Origin: Noviherbaspirillum aerium
GTDB lineage: Bacteria > Pseudomonadota > Gammaproteobacteria > Burkholderiales > Burkholderiaceae_D
Reading direction: 5' to 3'
DNA: 64,000 nt
Assembly: GCF_008929045.1 (NCBI RefSeq)
Contig: NZ_VFAH01000003.1
Coordinates: 331,247 to 395,246, forward strand
The notes under the pieces were generated by a model. That model was not told where the DNA came from. It saw only the letters and a list, made by a program, of their open reading frames with translations, and did no database searches. Below are positions 24,701-35,690 of this stretch, piece by piece. The number at the start of each line of letters is the position of its first letter. The stretch's first letter is position 1. The position numbers and the translations under genes are program-made.

Positions 24701-26070
24701 AGCTCGGCATGCTCCGCCGCGCGTTCATAGGCCTGCTGCTCGGAGACCGCCTTTTCTCCTGCCATCCTGGCTGCAACGCGCTCGAGTTCCAGCCGGCGTT
24801 CGGCCAAGGCACGGGCACGCTGCTCTTCGTCGCCGCGCCGCCTGGCGGCGTCTTCCATCGCCTGTTCCAGCTGCGCCCGCTCGCCCGCCTCCTCGGCGGC
24901 GCGGCTTTCGGCCTCGGCCCGCCGCCGCGCCTGCAGGTCGGCCCGGTGTTCGGCTTCGGCGCGGCTCATTGCCAGCTGCTGCAGCTCCCGTTCCGCACGG
25001 ATGCGCGATTCGGTGGCAGCCAGGATACGCTCCTCCGCCTCGCGCCTTGCCTGCGCCGCGGCCGCGGCACTGGCTTCGGCGTGCTCGCGGCGGGCCGCGG
25101 TATCGCGCATCTCGGATTCCGCCAGCAGGCGGGCCTGCATGGCTTCGGCCGCCTTGCGCTCGAATTCGATGCGGGCCTGGGCGGCGGCTTCGCTTTCCTG
25201 CTCCACCAGCGCGCGGGCGCGGGCTTCTTCGCGGGCGCGCACTTCCGCCGGCCCGCGGCTGAGCGCGGCCTGCAATGCCATGGATTCGGCCAGTTCGCGC
25301 TGGCGTGTCGCGTCCAGCGCCTCGCTGCGCGCCTGGGCCAGCGATTCGGCCGCCTGGCGGGCTTCCTTCTCGCGGCGTTCCTGCTCGCGCGCCAGCGCGA
25401 CGATGCGAGCATCGGCGCGCGCACGGGCCTCGGCTTCCTGGCGCGCCGCTTCGGTGGCGGCGATGCGCTGCGCGGCCTGCCAGCGAGCGAGTTCGGTTTC
25501 CTGGGCAAGCTCTTCCGCCACCGCCGCGGTGCGGGCGGCAATCTCGGTCTGGGTAGCGACATGTTCGGCCGCGCGCTCGCGGGCGGCCTGCTCGGCGCGG
25601 GCCCGTTCATCGGCAACGCGGGCGGCTTGCGCTTCGGTTTCAGCGCGGGCGCGCAACTCTTCGGTCTCGCGCTGGATGGCTGCGACGCGTGCCTCTCCGG
25701 CTTCACGTGCCTGCTGTTCGGCTTCAAGACGGGCGCGGCTGGCTTGAATCGCTTCTTCCGCCGCCCGGGCATTGCGGTAGGCTTCGGCGGCGGCGGCGGC
25801 ATCGAGGCGCGCCTTTTCTTCGGCCAGGGCGCGCACGCGGGCTTCCGCATTGGCGCGGTTTTCGGCGGCGACGGTGGCGCGGGCCTCGGCCTCGACACGG
25901 GCAATCGCCTCGCGGATGGCTTTCAGGTCGACGCCGGCATTGCGTCCGAGGCCTTCTTCCTCGGCTGCCGTGCCTGCCGCGGCTGTTTCGACTGCGCTCC
26001 CGCGGTCGGCCTCCTCCAGCCCCGCTTCCGCGGAGTGAAGTCTGTTGCGCCATGCCTGATTGTTATCCAT
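21787..26070 (-). CDS. Giant membrane-anchored coiled-coil repeat protein
   Basis: 1427 residues, almost entirely Ala/Glu/Arg/Gln-rich heptad coiled coil (about 50-1310), not assigned to a known family. The C-terminal half (470-1197) consists of seven tandem repeats of 98 or 119 residues, each starting near REAVELARVE. One transmembrane helix lies at about 1350-1371 (PVVALMSGVAFVVGVAASAWFI), followed by a GAAGAAGAAGE stretch and about 45 residues. With no signal peptide, the rod should be cytoplasmic and the tail periplasmic. The start MDNNQAWRNR is preceded by GGGAGC. Six cysteines cluster in the C-terminal third. It is divergent from the hybrid-kinase gene. A structural, polarity or envelope-tethering role is possible but only inferred. 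Confidence 0.8.
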   Translation of the reverse strand: MDNNQAWRNRLHSAEAGLEEADRGSAVETAAAGTAAEEEGLGRNAGVDLKAIREAIARVEAEARATVAAENRANAEARVRALAEEKARLDAAAAAEAYRNARAAEEAIQASRARLEAEQQAREAGEARVAAIQRETEELRARAETEAQAARVADERARAEQAARERAAEHVATQTEIAARTAAVAEELAQETELARWQAAQRIAATEAARQEAEARARADARIVALAREQERREKEARQAAESLAQARSEALDATRQRELAESMALQAALSRGPAEVRAREEARARALVEQESEAAAQARIEFERKAAEAMQARLLAESEMRDTAARREHAEASAAAAAQARREAEERILAATESRIRAERELQQLAMSRAEAEHRADLQARRRAEAESRAAEEAGERAQLEQAMEDAARRRGDEEQRARALAERRLELERVAARMAGEKAVSEQQAYERAAEHAELQRQAAETAARKAHEAMQHARAERERAEAEQQAVDALQARMRAEEEAAAAAHARAEAEQQHASLLRMQEQTEQARRAAKEEEIAAGKLALAKAIESADAQRQAAAAAVQQAREAVELAKLERQRASDEEQALAALRQKAEVERNKALAAREALEAAREKLAAEQAAFAQARQRAEADRQQAAALKVQEELDRAAEAAATAQATALHHANQQSRAAVELRRKAALAALLKAREATEAARAERERVEAEQQALHAAQEKREAEDRLRAEMDARLHAEQEQTQLLQERQAREQISREAWEVRCEAEKLALEQAALHAAAERAAADAAEARAREAVELARVEQARAAAEQQALEAVRNTLDAERTAHAEADMRARAEEERADAIRMREQSERSARQAAEARLAAERQLAQQAAERAELERKAAHAALAKVREAMELARVEKERVAAEQAALAAIQEKLAAEKTLRDESEARIRSERELATLLAEREAAERSARLAKQDQAAAEKIALENSAQHAEAQRRAAELSRARAEQAVALAMAEQQHAEAERQSLEALQEKVASEQAASREARQRADAERGMTLMQQQRAAAERDMRTADEARCMAEKALFDKTAEQAELHRQAASLAIARAREAVTLAAAARRRVAAEEKTLAALRQKLKLEQERTAAEQQALADIDARLESESRTHADAQDCARFAAEQASITRAREETARQARLAAEARLAAEKRFLEASVEQVRLNKEAADAAEAKARGMIELARSDSARAKAEQEALAAIQERMQSDSIACEHAEQRAVAEREAAELAMQRMKAEAEARTAEELQAAAEQRALEAARSRKACAESAASAADDRRRSCDQERDAAQAAAKALLDRLSADASQLGDWRRRAEAVLADSPVPARGGLLVRRPVVALMSGVAFVVGVAASAWFIHDAGTAGAAGAAGAAGERTEVSSVTPGPAVDEHGGMLMPAGMRMTFQLAEDASAER
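22480..24663 (-). repeat. Seven tandem 98/119-residue coding repeats
   Basis: Inside the giant coiled-coil gene, repeat units start at residues 470, 568, 687, 785, 883, 981 and 1079, with lengths 98, 119, 98, 98, 98, 98 and 119. The long units differ by 21 residues, inserted at the same internal place (after about residue 19) and sharing LAALRQK. All lengths are multiples of seven, so the heptad register never breaks. DNA of adjacent units has diverged considerably, so this is an old duplication. Confidence 0.8.
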
Positions 26071-26332
26071 TGGTTTGCTCCCGCACGATGGCCGATTCCG
26101 GCGCATTATTGTTCGGTTTGCCGGCCGGAATTTCATACCATGCATTATCCTTGCGCGGGAAAGAAAACAGCCGCCGAACAGGTGAAGGAAGCCGGGCCAC
26201 TTCCCCAATATGTGGGACGGACAGGGACTGGAAATCGTATTACATTAGACCGCTTGCCTCGCACGGCATTTACATTCATGCAACATTTGTCCAGCATTCA
26301 ACCCGAAGAAGACGCAGGAAAGGCCAGCACCC

Positions 26333-28255
26333 ATGCAAACCGATAACAGGACATCGCCCTCCACTGCCGCAGGCGGCGATCTCACCACAATGGCGATGGG
26401 CAGCCTGCTGGCCGACATGAACCACGATATCCGCACCTCGATGAACGGCATCGTCGGCATGCTGGAACTGCTGCTGGAGACCGACCTTACCGATGCCCAG
26501 CACGAGTATGCCCGCGTTGCGCAGAACAGCGTCGACACCCTGCTGGAAGTCATCGAGCGGATCGTCGATCTGTCGCTGCTGGAGTCGAACCAGTTCAGCC
26601 TGACGCGCACTCCTTTCGATCTGCTGCCGGTATTGCACGCCGCCTGCGAGGACAAGCGGGCGGCAGCGGCCGAGCGAGGCTTGCGCCTGAGCGTGCGCTA
26701 TCCGGAGACGGCTTTGCTGGTTGGCGACCCGGTTCGCCTGCGGCAGGTGGTCGGCATCCTGGTCAACACCGCCATTCGCGTCGCCGACCACGGCGATATC
26801 GCGGTCAGCCATGAAATGCGCGTGGACGGCGGTCTCGGCAAACTGCGCATGGCGGTTCATGCAAGCGGCCCTTCCGAAGCCGGCGAACAGCTGGCGACCG
26901 CGCTCAACCTGCCATTGAGCACCGGCATGGCGGCACTCAAGGTGCATGGCAAGAATGCGGTTGAACTTGCCTTGTGCGTGCGTCTCGCGCGCCTGATGGG
27001 CGGCAGCGTCAGCGTCGACAGCGCTCCCCGGCTGGGCGCGAACTTCCGCCTGCTGCTCGATCTTCCGCATGCCGCCAGCACCGTTGCCGGCCTGCGCGTC
27101 CTCGTCATGGAGGAACAGGCCGGCAGCTGGGACGCCACCCTGGCGCCTCTCGCACAGGCCGGCGTGCGCATCGATCATGCGGACGGCATCGCATCGGCGA
27201 TGCATGCACTGCGCCAGGCCGCATCGGAAGGCGCACCATATGCATTCCTGCTGCTCGCTTCGTCCGTGCAAGGCATTGATGCCGATACCCTGTGCAGCGC
27301 CGTACGCAGCGAGCCGCACTACGCCCGAGCCGGTATCGGCCTGCTCTCGAACGGCGCCGGCGGCACCGACCGGCTCCGCCATGCGGGAGTCGACGCCGTC
27401 ATCACGCCGGCCATGACCGCTACGATGCTGATGCAGGCGGCGCTCAAGCTTGCCGGCCTTGTACCGGCGCACGGCCCGATATCGCGCTTGAACGAATCCG
27501 GCATGCCCGCAGCGCATCCCGGCCACACTTTCGAAGGACAGCGGGTGCTGTTGGCGGACGACAACCCGGTCAACCAGCAGGTGGCAATCCGCATGCTGGA
27601 AAAGCTGGGTTGCCGCCCTGATGTCGCATGCGATGGCCAGCAAGCGGTCGGCATGCAGCGCGACAAGGCCTACGATCTGATCCTGATGGATTGCGACATG
27701 CCGCTGCTCGACGGTTTCCAGGCTACCGCCCTTATCCGCCGGCTCGACGGCTCCGCCAAGCATGTGCCTGTCATTGCGCTCACCGCATGCACGACGCAGG
27801 AAGAGCGCGACAAGTGCGCGGCGGCCGGCATGAATGATTTCCTGTCGAAGCCGATACGGCCGCAGACACTGAAGGACATGCTGGCGCGCTGGATGCCGCG
27901 CCCCCTGGCTGCGGAAGCTCCCGAGGCCGTGACAGCCGACGAACTGGAAACGGTGCGGGACATGTTCGGCGCCGACTTCGCCGAGCTTGCGGCACTCTAT
28001 CGCCATGACAGTCCGCCGCGCATCGCCGCAATGCGCGATGCCCATGCGGCAGGCGACCATGCGCAACTGGCCAGGGTGGCGCATGCGCTCGGCGGCAGCA
28101 GCGCCTCGATCGGCGCGACCGCGCTGTCGGCCCTGTGCCGGGATTTGGAGAATGCGGTTAAGGGCGGCGCACCCGGCGGCTTCGGCGAGCGCATTATCGG
28201 GATAGAAGCGGAATACCAGCGTGTCGACGCAAAAATCCAGCTCTTGAAGGGATGA
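26333..28255 (+). CDS. Soluble hybrid histidine kinase with degenerate ATPase and HPt domain
   Basis: 640 residues, no transmembrane segment. Domains in order: HisKA with H31 in MNHDIRTSMNGIVGM; an HATPase-like region (about 95-245) that keeps an N-box-like Asn (N145) but lacks the D-x-G-x-G and GLGL nucleotide boxes; a pseudo-receiver (about 254-375) without the phospho-Asp; an intact receiver (about 403-520) with DD at 409-410, D453 and K507; and an HPt domain with H584 in RVAHALGGSS. The layout is that of GacS/BarA-like sensors, but autophosphorylation looks doubtful. It overlaps the next gene, a lone receiver, by ATGA, implying a phosphorelay through D453, H584 and that receiver (inference). 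Confidence 0.85.
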   Translation: MQTDNRTSPSTAAGGDLTTMAMGSLLADMNHDIRTSMNGIVGMLELLLETDLTDAQHEYARVAQNSVDTLLEVIERIVDLSLLESNQFSLTRTPFDLLPVLHAACEDKRAAAAERGLRLSVRYPETALLVGDPVRLRQVVGILVNTAIRVADHGDIAVSHEMRVDGGLGKLRMAVHASGPSEAGEQLATALNLPLSTGMAALKVHGKNAVELALCVRLARLMGGSVSVDSAPRLGANFRLLLDLPHAASTVAGLRVLVMEEQAGSWDATLAPLAQAGVRIDHADGIASAMHALRQAASEGAPYAFLLLASSVQGIDADTLCSAVRSEPHYARAGIGLLSNGAGGTDRLRHAGVDAVITPAMTATMLMQAALKLAGLVPAHGPISRLNESGMPAAHPGHTFEGQRVLLADDNPVNQQVAIRMLEKLGCRPDVACDGQQAVGMQRDKAYDLILMDCDMPLLDGFQATALIRRLDGSAKHVPVIALTACTTQEERDKCAAAGMNDFLSKPIRPQTLKDMLARWMPRPLAAEAPEAVTADELETVRDMFGADFAELAALYRHDSPPRIAAMRDAHAAGDHAQLARVAHALGGSSASIGATALSALCRDLENAVKGGAPGGFGERIIGIEAEYQRVDAKIQLLKG

Positions 28256-28656
28256 ATGCCATGGCGCCGGTGAACGACGTGAAGATCGTCATTGCCGATG
28301 ACGACAACATGACCTGCAGCGTCTTGCGGCTGCTCCTGCGCGAACAGGGCTTCAGCGTGCTCGGCGAAGCCCGCGACGGCGAAAAGGCGGTCGAACTCTG
28401 CCTGCTGCACCGGCCGGATATCGCCTTTCTCGACATCGACATGCCCAGGCTGTCGGGGCACGAGGCGGCGCGCAAGCTCAGCGAACAGGCGCCGGATACC
28501 GGCATCATCATGGTCAGCGCACTTCCGACGCTGGAGAATGTCCAAAAGTCGGTGGAAGCCGGCGCGGCGGGTTTTGTCGTCAAGCCTTTCAATGCGATGA
28601 AGGTAATGGATGCAGTCGGTCAGTGCCTGCAGCGCGGGAAGGATATGAAACGCTAA
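28252..28656 (+). CDS. Single-domain response regulator (CheY-like)
   Basis: A 134-residue stand-alone receiver: acidic triad DDD at 16-18, phospho-acceptor D61 in AFLDIDMPRLSG, switch serine S89 and K111 in VVKPF. There is no output domain, so it acts by protein contact or relays phosphate. Translationally coupled (ATGA) to the hybrid kinase, whose HPt domain is the obvious phosphodonor. Confidence 0.9.
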   Translation: MNAMAPVNDVKIVIADDDNMTCSVLRLLLREQGFSVLGEARDGEKAVELCLLHRPDIAFLDIDMPRLSGHEAARKLSEQAPDTGIIMVSALPTLENVQKSVEAGAAGFVVKPFNAMKVMDAVGQCLQRGKDMKR

Positions 28657-28708
28657 GAATGCCGGCTTCCTTGATCCTGTCATGATCTTCGGAATGGAGG
28701 CCGGCGCC

Positions 28709-29374
28709 ATGGAGAAAAAACCCTTTGACATCAGCGTGGCTGTCACGCGTCTCCGGACTGCCGTCCGACCCTGGCCGAAAGCGGCGCTGTTTCAACTGGC
28801 CGAAGAGGGATTCACCTCCGCTTTCGAGCAGCTGTTGGCCTGCATCATTTCCATCCGGACCTTCGATGAAGTGACCCTGCCCGTCTCGCGCAAGCTGTTC
28901 GAGCGTGCCCGCACCCCTGCCGGGCTGTGCGAACTGACTTATGAAGAACTCGATGCGCTGATCAGTCCGAGCACCTTCCATGAACGCAAGGCCGCGCAAA
29001 TGCTGGCCATCGCGCAGCGCGTGCGGGATGAGTTCGGCGGCAACCTGCCCTGCGAACGGGAAGTGCTGCTGTCGTTCGCCGGCGTCGGACCCAAGTGCGC
29101 CAATCTCGTCCTCGGCATCGCCTGCGGCGAACCCTTCATCAGCGTGGATGTGCATGTGCATCGCGTGACCGGGCGCTGGGGTTATGTGAAGGCCTCCACG
29201 CCGGAGAAAGCCCTGCTGGCGCTCGAAGCGCAGCTTCCACGCGAATACTGGATAGAAATCAACCGCCTGCTGGTGCCCTTCGGCAAGCATGTCTGCACCG
29301 GCAACCGGCCGCATTGCTCGACCTGTCCGGTGCTGGACATGTGTGAACAGGTCGGTGTGAAGGCGCATCGCTAG
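28709..29374 (+). CDS. Endonuclease III-like DNA glycosylase
   Basis: A 221-residue HhH-GPD DNA glycosylase. The helix-hairpin-helix is LSFAGVGPKCANLVLGIA with its catalytic-type lysine, the catalytic aspartate is in SVDVHVHRVTGRWG, and the iron-sulfur cluster ligands follow the classic C-x6-C-x2-C-x5-C spacing (CTGNRPHCSTCPVLDMC). It removes oxidised pyrimidines or a related lesion. The start at MEKKPFDIS has GGAGG eight bases upstream; an ATG nine codons earlier is less likely. It converges on astE, sharing a CTAG stop overlap. It differs from housekeeping Nth around the HhH (GVGPKCA rather than GVGRKTA), suggesting a paralogue. Confidence 0.85.
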   Translation: MEKKPFDISVAVTRLRTAVRPWPKAALFQLAEEGFTSAFEQLLACIISIRTFDEVTLPVSRKLFERARTPAGLCELTYEELDALISPSTFHERKAAQMLAIAQRVRDEFGGNLPCEREVLLSFAGVGPKCANLVLGIACGEPFISVDVHVHRVTGRWGYVKASTPEKALLALEAQLPREYWIEINRLLVPFGKHVCTGNRPHCSTCPVLDMCEQVGVKAHR

Positions 29375-30399
29375 AGCGTGCTCCTGACGACCATCAGCCC
29401 CGCGCGCAAGCCGGGCCGCACATCGGGATTGGGGAACACCACATACTCCGCTTCGCTGCCGACGCGATAGATCACGTCGCCATCGTCGGCAATCAGGTCG
29501 CCGGGCTGCATCTCGGTGAAATTCCAGGTGGTCCTGTCGAAGGCCATGCGAAATGCGGGACTGTGCTTGACCAGTTGCTGCGTGACGCGGAACACAGCCG
29601 GCAGAGGGCCGGAAGGCGGCATGCCCGACATGAGGAAATGCGCAATCGCATCGGACGCCGCAGTGAAGCGGCCAAGATCGTTGCGGCCGATGGCGCCGAC
29701 CTGTCCCAGTTCCACCGTCGCCGCCGCCGCGCCGAAGCGCTCGGCGGTATAGGCGCTGTAGGTGCCGGCCGATGCCGGATTGAGTATCGCGGCCTCGATC
29801 CCGGCGGCGCCGAGGCAACCGAGCAGGGAGCGCTTGGCGTCTGCAGCGATGCTGTCGGGAACGACCGCGAAGGCGGGATAATGCGATGGCCGGATCGCGG
29901 TATGCAGGTCGAGATGCCACTTTCCTTCGCTGCCTGCGCTGTCTTCTTCACCGAGAAATGCCGCCGTCGCGTGCATGATGGCGTCGGCGCGAAGCGCTTC
30001 CGCAGTGCCTTCCAGATCACCGCGCTCCGCCCTGAACATGCGGTTGAGGTCGGCATCGATGAAACGCTTGCCGGCGGCAATCGCCGCCATGTTGCCGACC
30101 ACCAGCATCAAGTCCAGCGCAAGCCGGTGCGGCGCCTGTACAAGCTCCTGCAACAACCGCCCGACAATTTCTATCGGCGCCGTTTCATCGCCATGCATGC
30201 CAACCGACAGCAGCAGCCGCATGCGTGCCGGTGCCGCTGCAGGTTGAGATAGCTGCAGCATGCCGGGCCCGGGCAGCCGTACCGCGAATCCTGCGTTGAC
30301 GAAGGGTCCCGCCAACGCGGACACATCGCCGGCCGCCAGCGCTTCCACCATCGCAGAGGCGCTGCACTCGTCGGGGCGGTCTGCGTAATTGTCCGTCAT
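29371..30399 (-). CDS. astE: Succinylglutamate desuccinylase
   Basis: The last step of the arginine succinyltransferase (AST) pathway: N-succinylglutamate to glutamate and succinate. 342 residues of the zinc-dependent M14-like AspA/AstE fold. Zinc-binding motifs are visible in VGMHGDETAP (H and E) and HLDLHTAIR, and the catalytic region is TVELGQVG. The start MTDNYADRPD is preceded by GGCGGAACCGG. It is last in the operon, 16 bp after astB, and its stop overlaps that of the convergent endonuclease III gene. Confidence 0.92.
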   Translation of the reverse strand: MTDNYADRPDECSASAMVEALAAGDVSALAGPFVNAGFAVRLPGPGMLQLSQPAAAPARMRLLLSVGMHGDETAPIEIVGRLLQELVQAPHRLALDLMLVVGNMAAIAAGKRFIDADLNRMFRAERGDLEGTAEALRADAIMHATAAFLGEEDSAGSEGKWHLDLHTAIRPSHYPAFAVVPDSIAADAKRSLLGCLGAAGIEAAILNPASAGTYSAYTAERFGAAAATVELGQVGAIGRNDLGRFTAASDAIAHFLMSGMPPSGPLPAVFRVTQQLVKHSPAFRMAFDRTTWNFTEMQPGDLIADDGDVIYRVGSEAEYVVFPNPDVRPGLRAGLMVVRSTL

Positions 30400-30415
30400 G
30401 GATCCGGTTCCGCCT

Positions 30416-31756
30416 TCAGAAAGCATACAAGCCGGGCAAACCGAGAATGCCGCTCAGTTCATCCAGCGCCGTCTGCACCTCGACGGCCAGCGCCGGATCG
30501 GCGAGATCGGCCGGGCTCAGGCGGTCGCGGTAATGCTTTTCCACCCAGTTCACCAGGCGGGCATGCAGTGCTTCCGTCATCACCACGCCCTGATGCATGG
30601 CGCCCGCCTCCTGCTCCGTCAGCGCCACCCGCAGGCGCAGGCAGGCCGGGCCGCCGCCGTTGCGCATGCTCTGGCGCAGGTCGAAGCTGATCAGTTCATC
30701 GATCGGCCCGCCGCTGTTGACCAGCGATTGAAGATAGCGCGACACGGCGGGATGCTCATGGCATTCCTGCGGCACGACCAGCGCCATGCGGCCATCGGGC
30801 TTGTCCAGCAGCTGGCTGTTGAACAGGTAGCTCGATACCGCATCCGGGACCGAGACTTCCGCCGCGTCGACACGCACCGCGCGCAGCTCGGCATGCACGC
30901 CTTCCAGCGCGCGGCGCAGCCGGTGCAGCGTTCCCTGCTCATCGAGGAAAGCGCGCTGGTGGTAGAACAGCACATCGCCGGTGCCGACCGCGATCACGTC
31001 GTTATGGAATACGCCCTGGTCGATGGTGTCCGGCGCCTGTTGCGCGAAAATCGTGCGCCGCATTTCCAGACCGTGCAGGCGGGCGACCGCCTGGCTCGCC
31101 TCCAGCGTCTGCCGGGCCGGGTAATGCCGAGGCGCGGGCGCATCGGCATCGAATTCGACGCGTCCGTAGACGAACATTTCAACGCCGCGGCTGCCATGAC
31201 TTGCGCACAGCCGGGTATGGTTGGCTGCGCCTTCATCGCCGAAGGCCGGCGTCGACGGCAGCGCATCATGCACCGAGAAATGCCGCTCGTCGCCGAATAT
31301 CGCGCGCAGGGTGCGCGCGGTCTGCAGATGCTCGTAGGAGCGATGCAGCTTGTTGTTCAGGTTGGCCACGGTGAAATGCGTGCGGCCGTCGGCGGTGTCG
31401 GCGGAAGGGCTGACCGTGGCGGCATTGGCGGTCCACATCGGCGATGCCGAGTAGGCACTGGCCAGGATGACGGGCGCGTCCTTGTAGGCGCGGCTGATCA
31501 CGTCGGCATCGCTGCCGCCGAAGCCTATGCTGCGCAGCAGGCGGAAGTTGGGCCGCATCTGCGGCGGCAGCAAGGCTTGCGCGAAGCCGCGCGCGGCCAG
31601 CGCACGCATCTTGGCCAGCCCCTGCAGCGCCGCTTCCCTCGGGTTGGATGCGCTCTTGACATTGCTGAAGGAGGCAACGTTGCCGAAGGACAGCCCGGCA
31701 TAATTGTGCGATGGACCGACCAGCCCATCGAAATTGAATTCGCGTGCATTGTTCAT
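30416..31756 (-). CDS. astB: N-succinylarginine dihydrolase
   Basis: The second AST step: N-succinylarginine to N-succinylornithine, CO2 and ammonia. 446 residues, starting [23 protein letters not shown], the family hallmark. The expected catalytic triad is present: Glu in [11 protein letters not shown], His in [11 protein letters not shown] and Cys in [12 protein letters not shown]. It lies 44 bp after astD and 16 bp before astE. Confidence 0.95.
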   Translation of the reverse strand: MNNAREFNFDGLVGPSHNYAGLSFGNVASFSNVKSASNPREAALQGLAKMRALAARGFAQALLPPQMRPNFRLLRSIGFGGSDADVISRAYKDAPVILASAYSASPMWTANAATVSPSADTADGRTHFTVANLNNKLHRSYEHLQTARTLRAIFGDERHFSVHDALPSTPAFGDEGAANHTRLCASHGSRGVEMFVYGRVEFDADAPAPRHYPARQTLEASQAVARLHGLEMRRTIFAQQAPDTIDQGVFHNDVIAVGTGDVLFYHQRAFLDEQGTLHRLRRALEGVHAELRAVRVDAAEVSVPDAVSSYLFNSQLLDKPDGRMALVVPQECHEHPAVSRYLQSLVNSGGPIDELISFDLRQSMRNGGGPACLRLRVALTEQEAGAMHQGVVMTEALHARLVNWVEKHYRDRLSPADLADPALAVEVQTALDELSGILGLPGLYAF

Positions 31757-31800
31757 GTTGATCCTTGCATGGTCATGGCATGGCCCCGGTATGGTCCTGG

Positions 31801-34317
<2,517 letters not shown>

Positions 34318-34321
<4 letters not shown>

Positions 34322-35337
34322 AAAGTCACGCACAGGATGGGATCGCCGTCGATGATGTCGAGGCGGCGCATGGCGTCGGCGGGCAGCGCGACGGGACCGG
34401 GCGCGGCCGGCAGGCTGCAGCGGGCGAGAACGGCGCGGAACCGCTCGTCGCGCCGCGTCGCCACCAGGCAGATCCCGGCATCCGCACCGGCATTGCCGGC
34501 GGCGGCGGTGCATTCGACGGACTCGGAGAAGGAGCGCAGCGCAAGCTTGTGCGCACGCAGCACCGGCGCGCCGTCGAAGATGTCGATATATTCATCCTGC
34601 GCGAAGCCCTCCTTCGACAGGATGCGGAACGGCAGCGCACCCTCCGGATGCACCTCTCCCATCGCCGCCTGCGCCTCGGCCGGCAGCAAAGGCACATAGA
34701 CCGGGTAATGCGGCATCAGTTCGACGATCAGGGTGCGGTTGCGCGCGCCTTCGATCAGGCGCTCGGCTTCCAGGAAATCCATCTGGAAGAACTTGCGCCC
34801 CAGCGCTTCCCAGAACGGCGACCGGCCCTCGGCATCGGTGATGCCGGACATGGACGCAAAGAACTTGTCGCTGAAGCGCTGCGGCGCGGCGGCCGCAAAC
34901 AGCAGGCGCGAGCGCGACAGCAAGGCGGCTTCGTCGCCGGCATTGCCTCGGTTGCGCAGATAGAAGCTGGAGAGCTGCGAATGGCTGGTGAGGTCCGAAC
35001 AGAGGGTAAGCGCATGCACGCTGTGGCTGATGTTGAGGTCTCGCGAGACCTGGTTCAGCACGTCGTTGCGGAAGGCGAAGAAGTTGCCGCTGGCGCCGGC
35101 CGTGGCCGAGATCGATGCGGTGCCGGCGAGCGATCCGTCGTCGGCTTCGAGCACGAAATAATAGGATTCATCGGTCGGCATCTCGGGCTGGCGGGCGAAT
35201 GACGCAAGCGAGCGCTCAACCGCCTTTTCGATGGACTTGCGCGTGCGCGGCAGGGTGTGCACGCCGGGGGTGGTTGCCGTGGCGAGGGTTTCCAGTGCCG
35301 GGATGTCCGATGTCTGTACGGGCCTGACGATGAACAT
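34318..35337 (-). CDS. aruF: Arginine N-succinyltransferase, alpha subunit
   Basis: Transfers succinyl from succinyl-CoA to arginine together with AruG. 339 residues from MFIVRPVQTSDIPALETLA. Conserved blocks include DLTSHSQLSSFYLRNRG, FWEALGRKFFQMDFLEAE and EYIDIFDGAPVLRAH. First gene of the five-gene operon aruF-aruG-astD-astB-astE; the paired-subunit arrangement is typical of Pseudomonas and Burkholderiales, unlike the single astA of E. coli. Confidence 0.92.
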
Positions 35338-35690
35338 GAGGGTCTCCGGGAGGGGCCGTTGGAGATAGTGTACTTGTTCGGCGGTGATGTGTCGTCGGCG
35401 CATTTCCGGGTGTTGACCGGGAACATGTTTGTGAACGTTCCCGAGCTTCCCGAGCGTTCCCCATCGTGATAGTGCAGGCCTCCGTGCTTGCACAAAGGAC
35501 AGTTGTCCAGAGATATCCCGGATCTTGCTTTCTCCGTGGCGGCTTGCCGGGTCTGGCTCCGGCAAGCCGCCTGCTTTTGCTTCGCCGGAAACGAAGTAAA
35601 AATGCCGTCGGCAGAAAGGATTTTCAACAGCCTCCTTGCGATGCCTCGGGAAGTTTTCAACAAGCTTGCCGGTGCGGATGGCTTGCTCCT
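35338..35690. promoter_or_regulatory. Control region upstream of arginine operon
   Basis: 353 bp between the aminoadipate-semialdehyde dehydrogenase stop and aruF, with no gene. It holds GGGAAC-N12-GTTCCC (35419-35442), an inverted repeat that could be an operator for aruF. Further from aruF, a perfect 13-bp hairpin GGCGGCTTGCCGG/CCGGCAAGCCGCC (35538-35571) lies just past the dehydrogenase gene and probably ends that transcript, though the U-tract on the minus strand is poor. Confidence 0.5.

Noticed and set aside
23092..26346. A 1084-codon open frame antisense to the giant coiled-coil gene
   Set aside because: The sense strand shows perfect heptad repeats, a ribosome binding site and a transmembrane segment. 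The antisense frame is a by-product of GC-rich Ala/Glu/Arg codons.
26276..28084. A 602-codon open frame antisense to the hybrid kinase
   Set aside because: The kinase, receiver and HPt motifs are on the plus strand; the opposite frame is Gln/His/Arg-rich shadow sequence.
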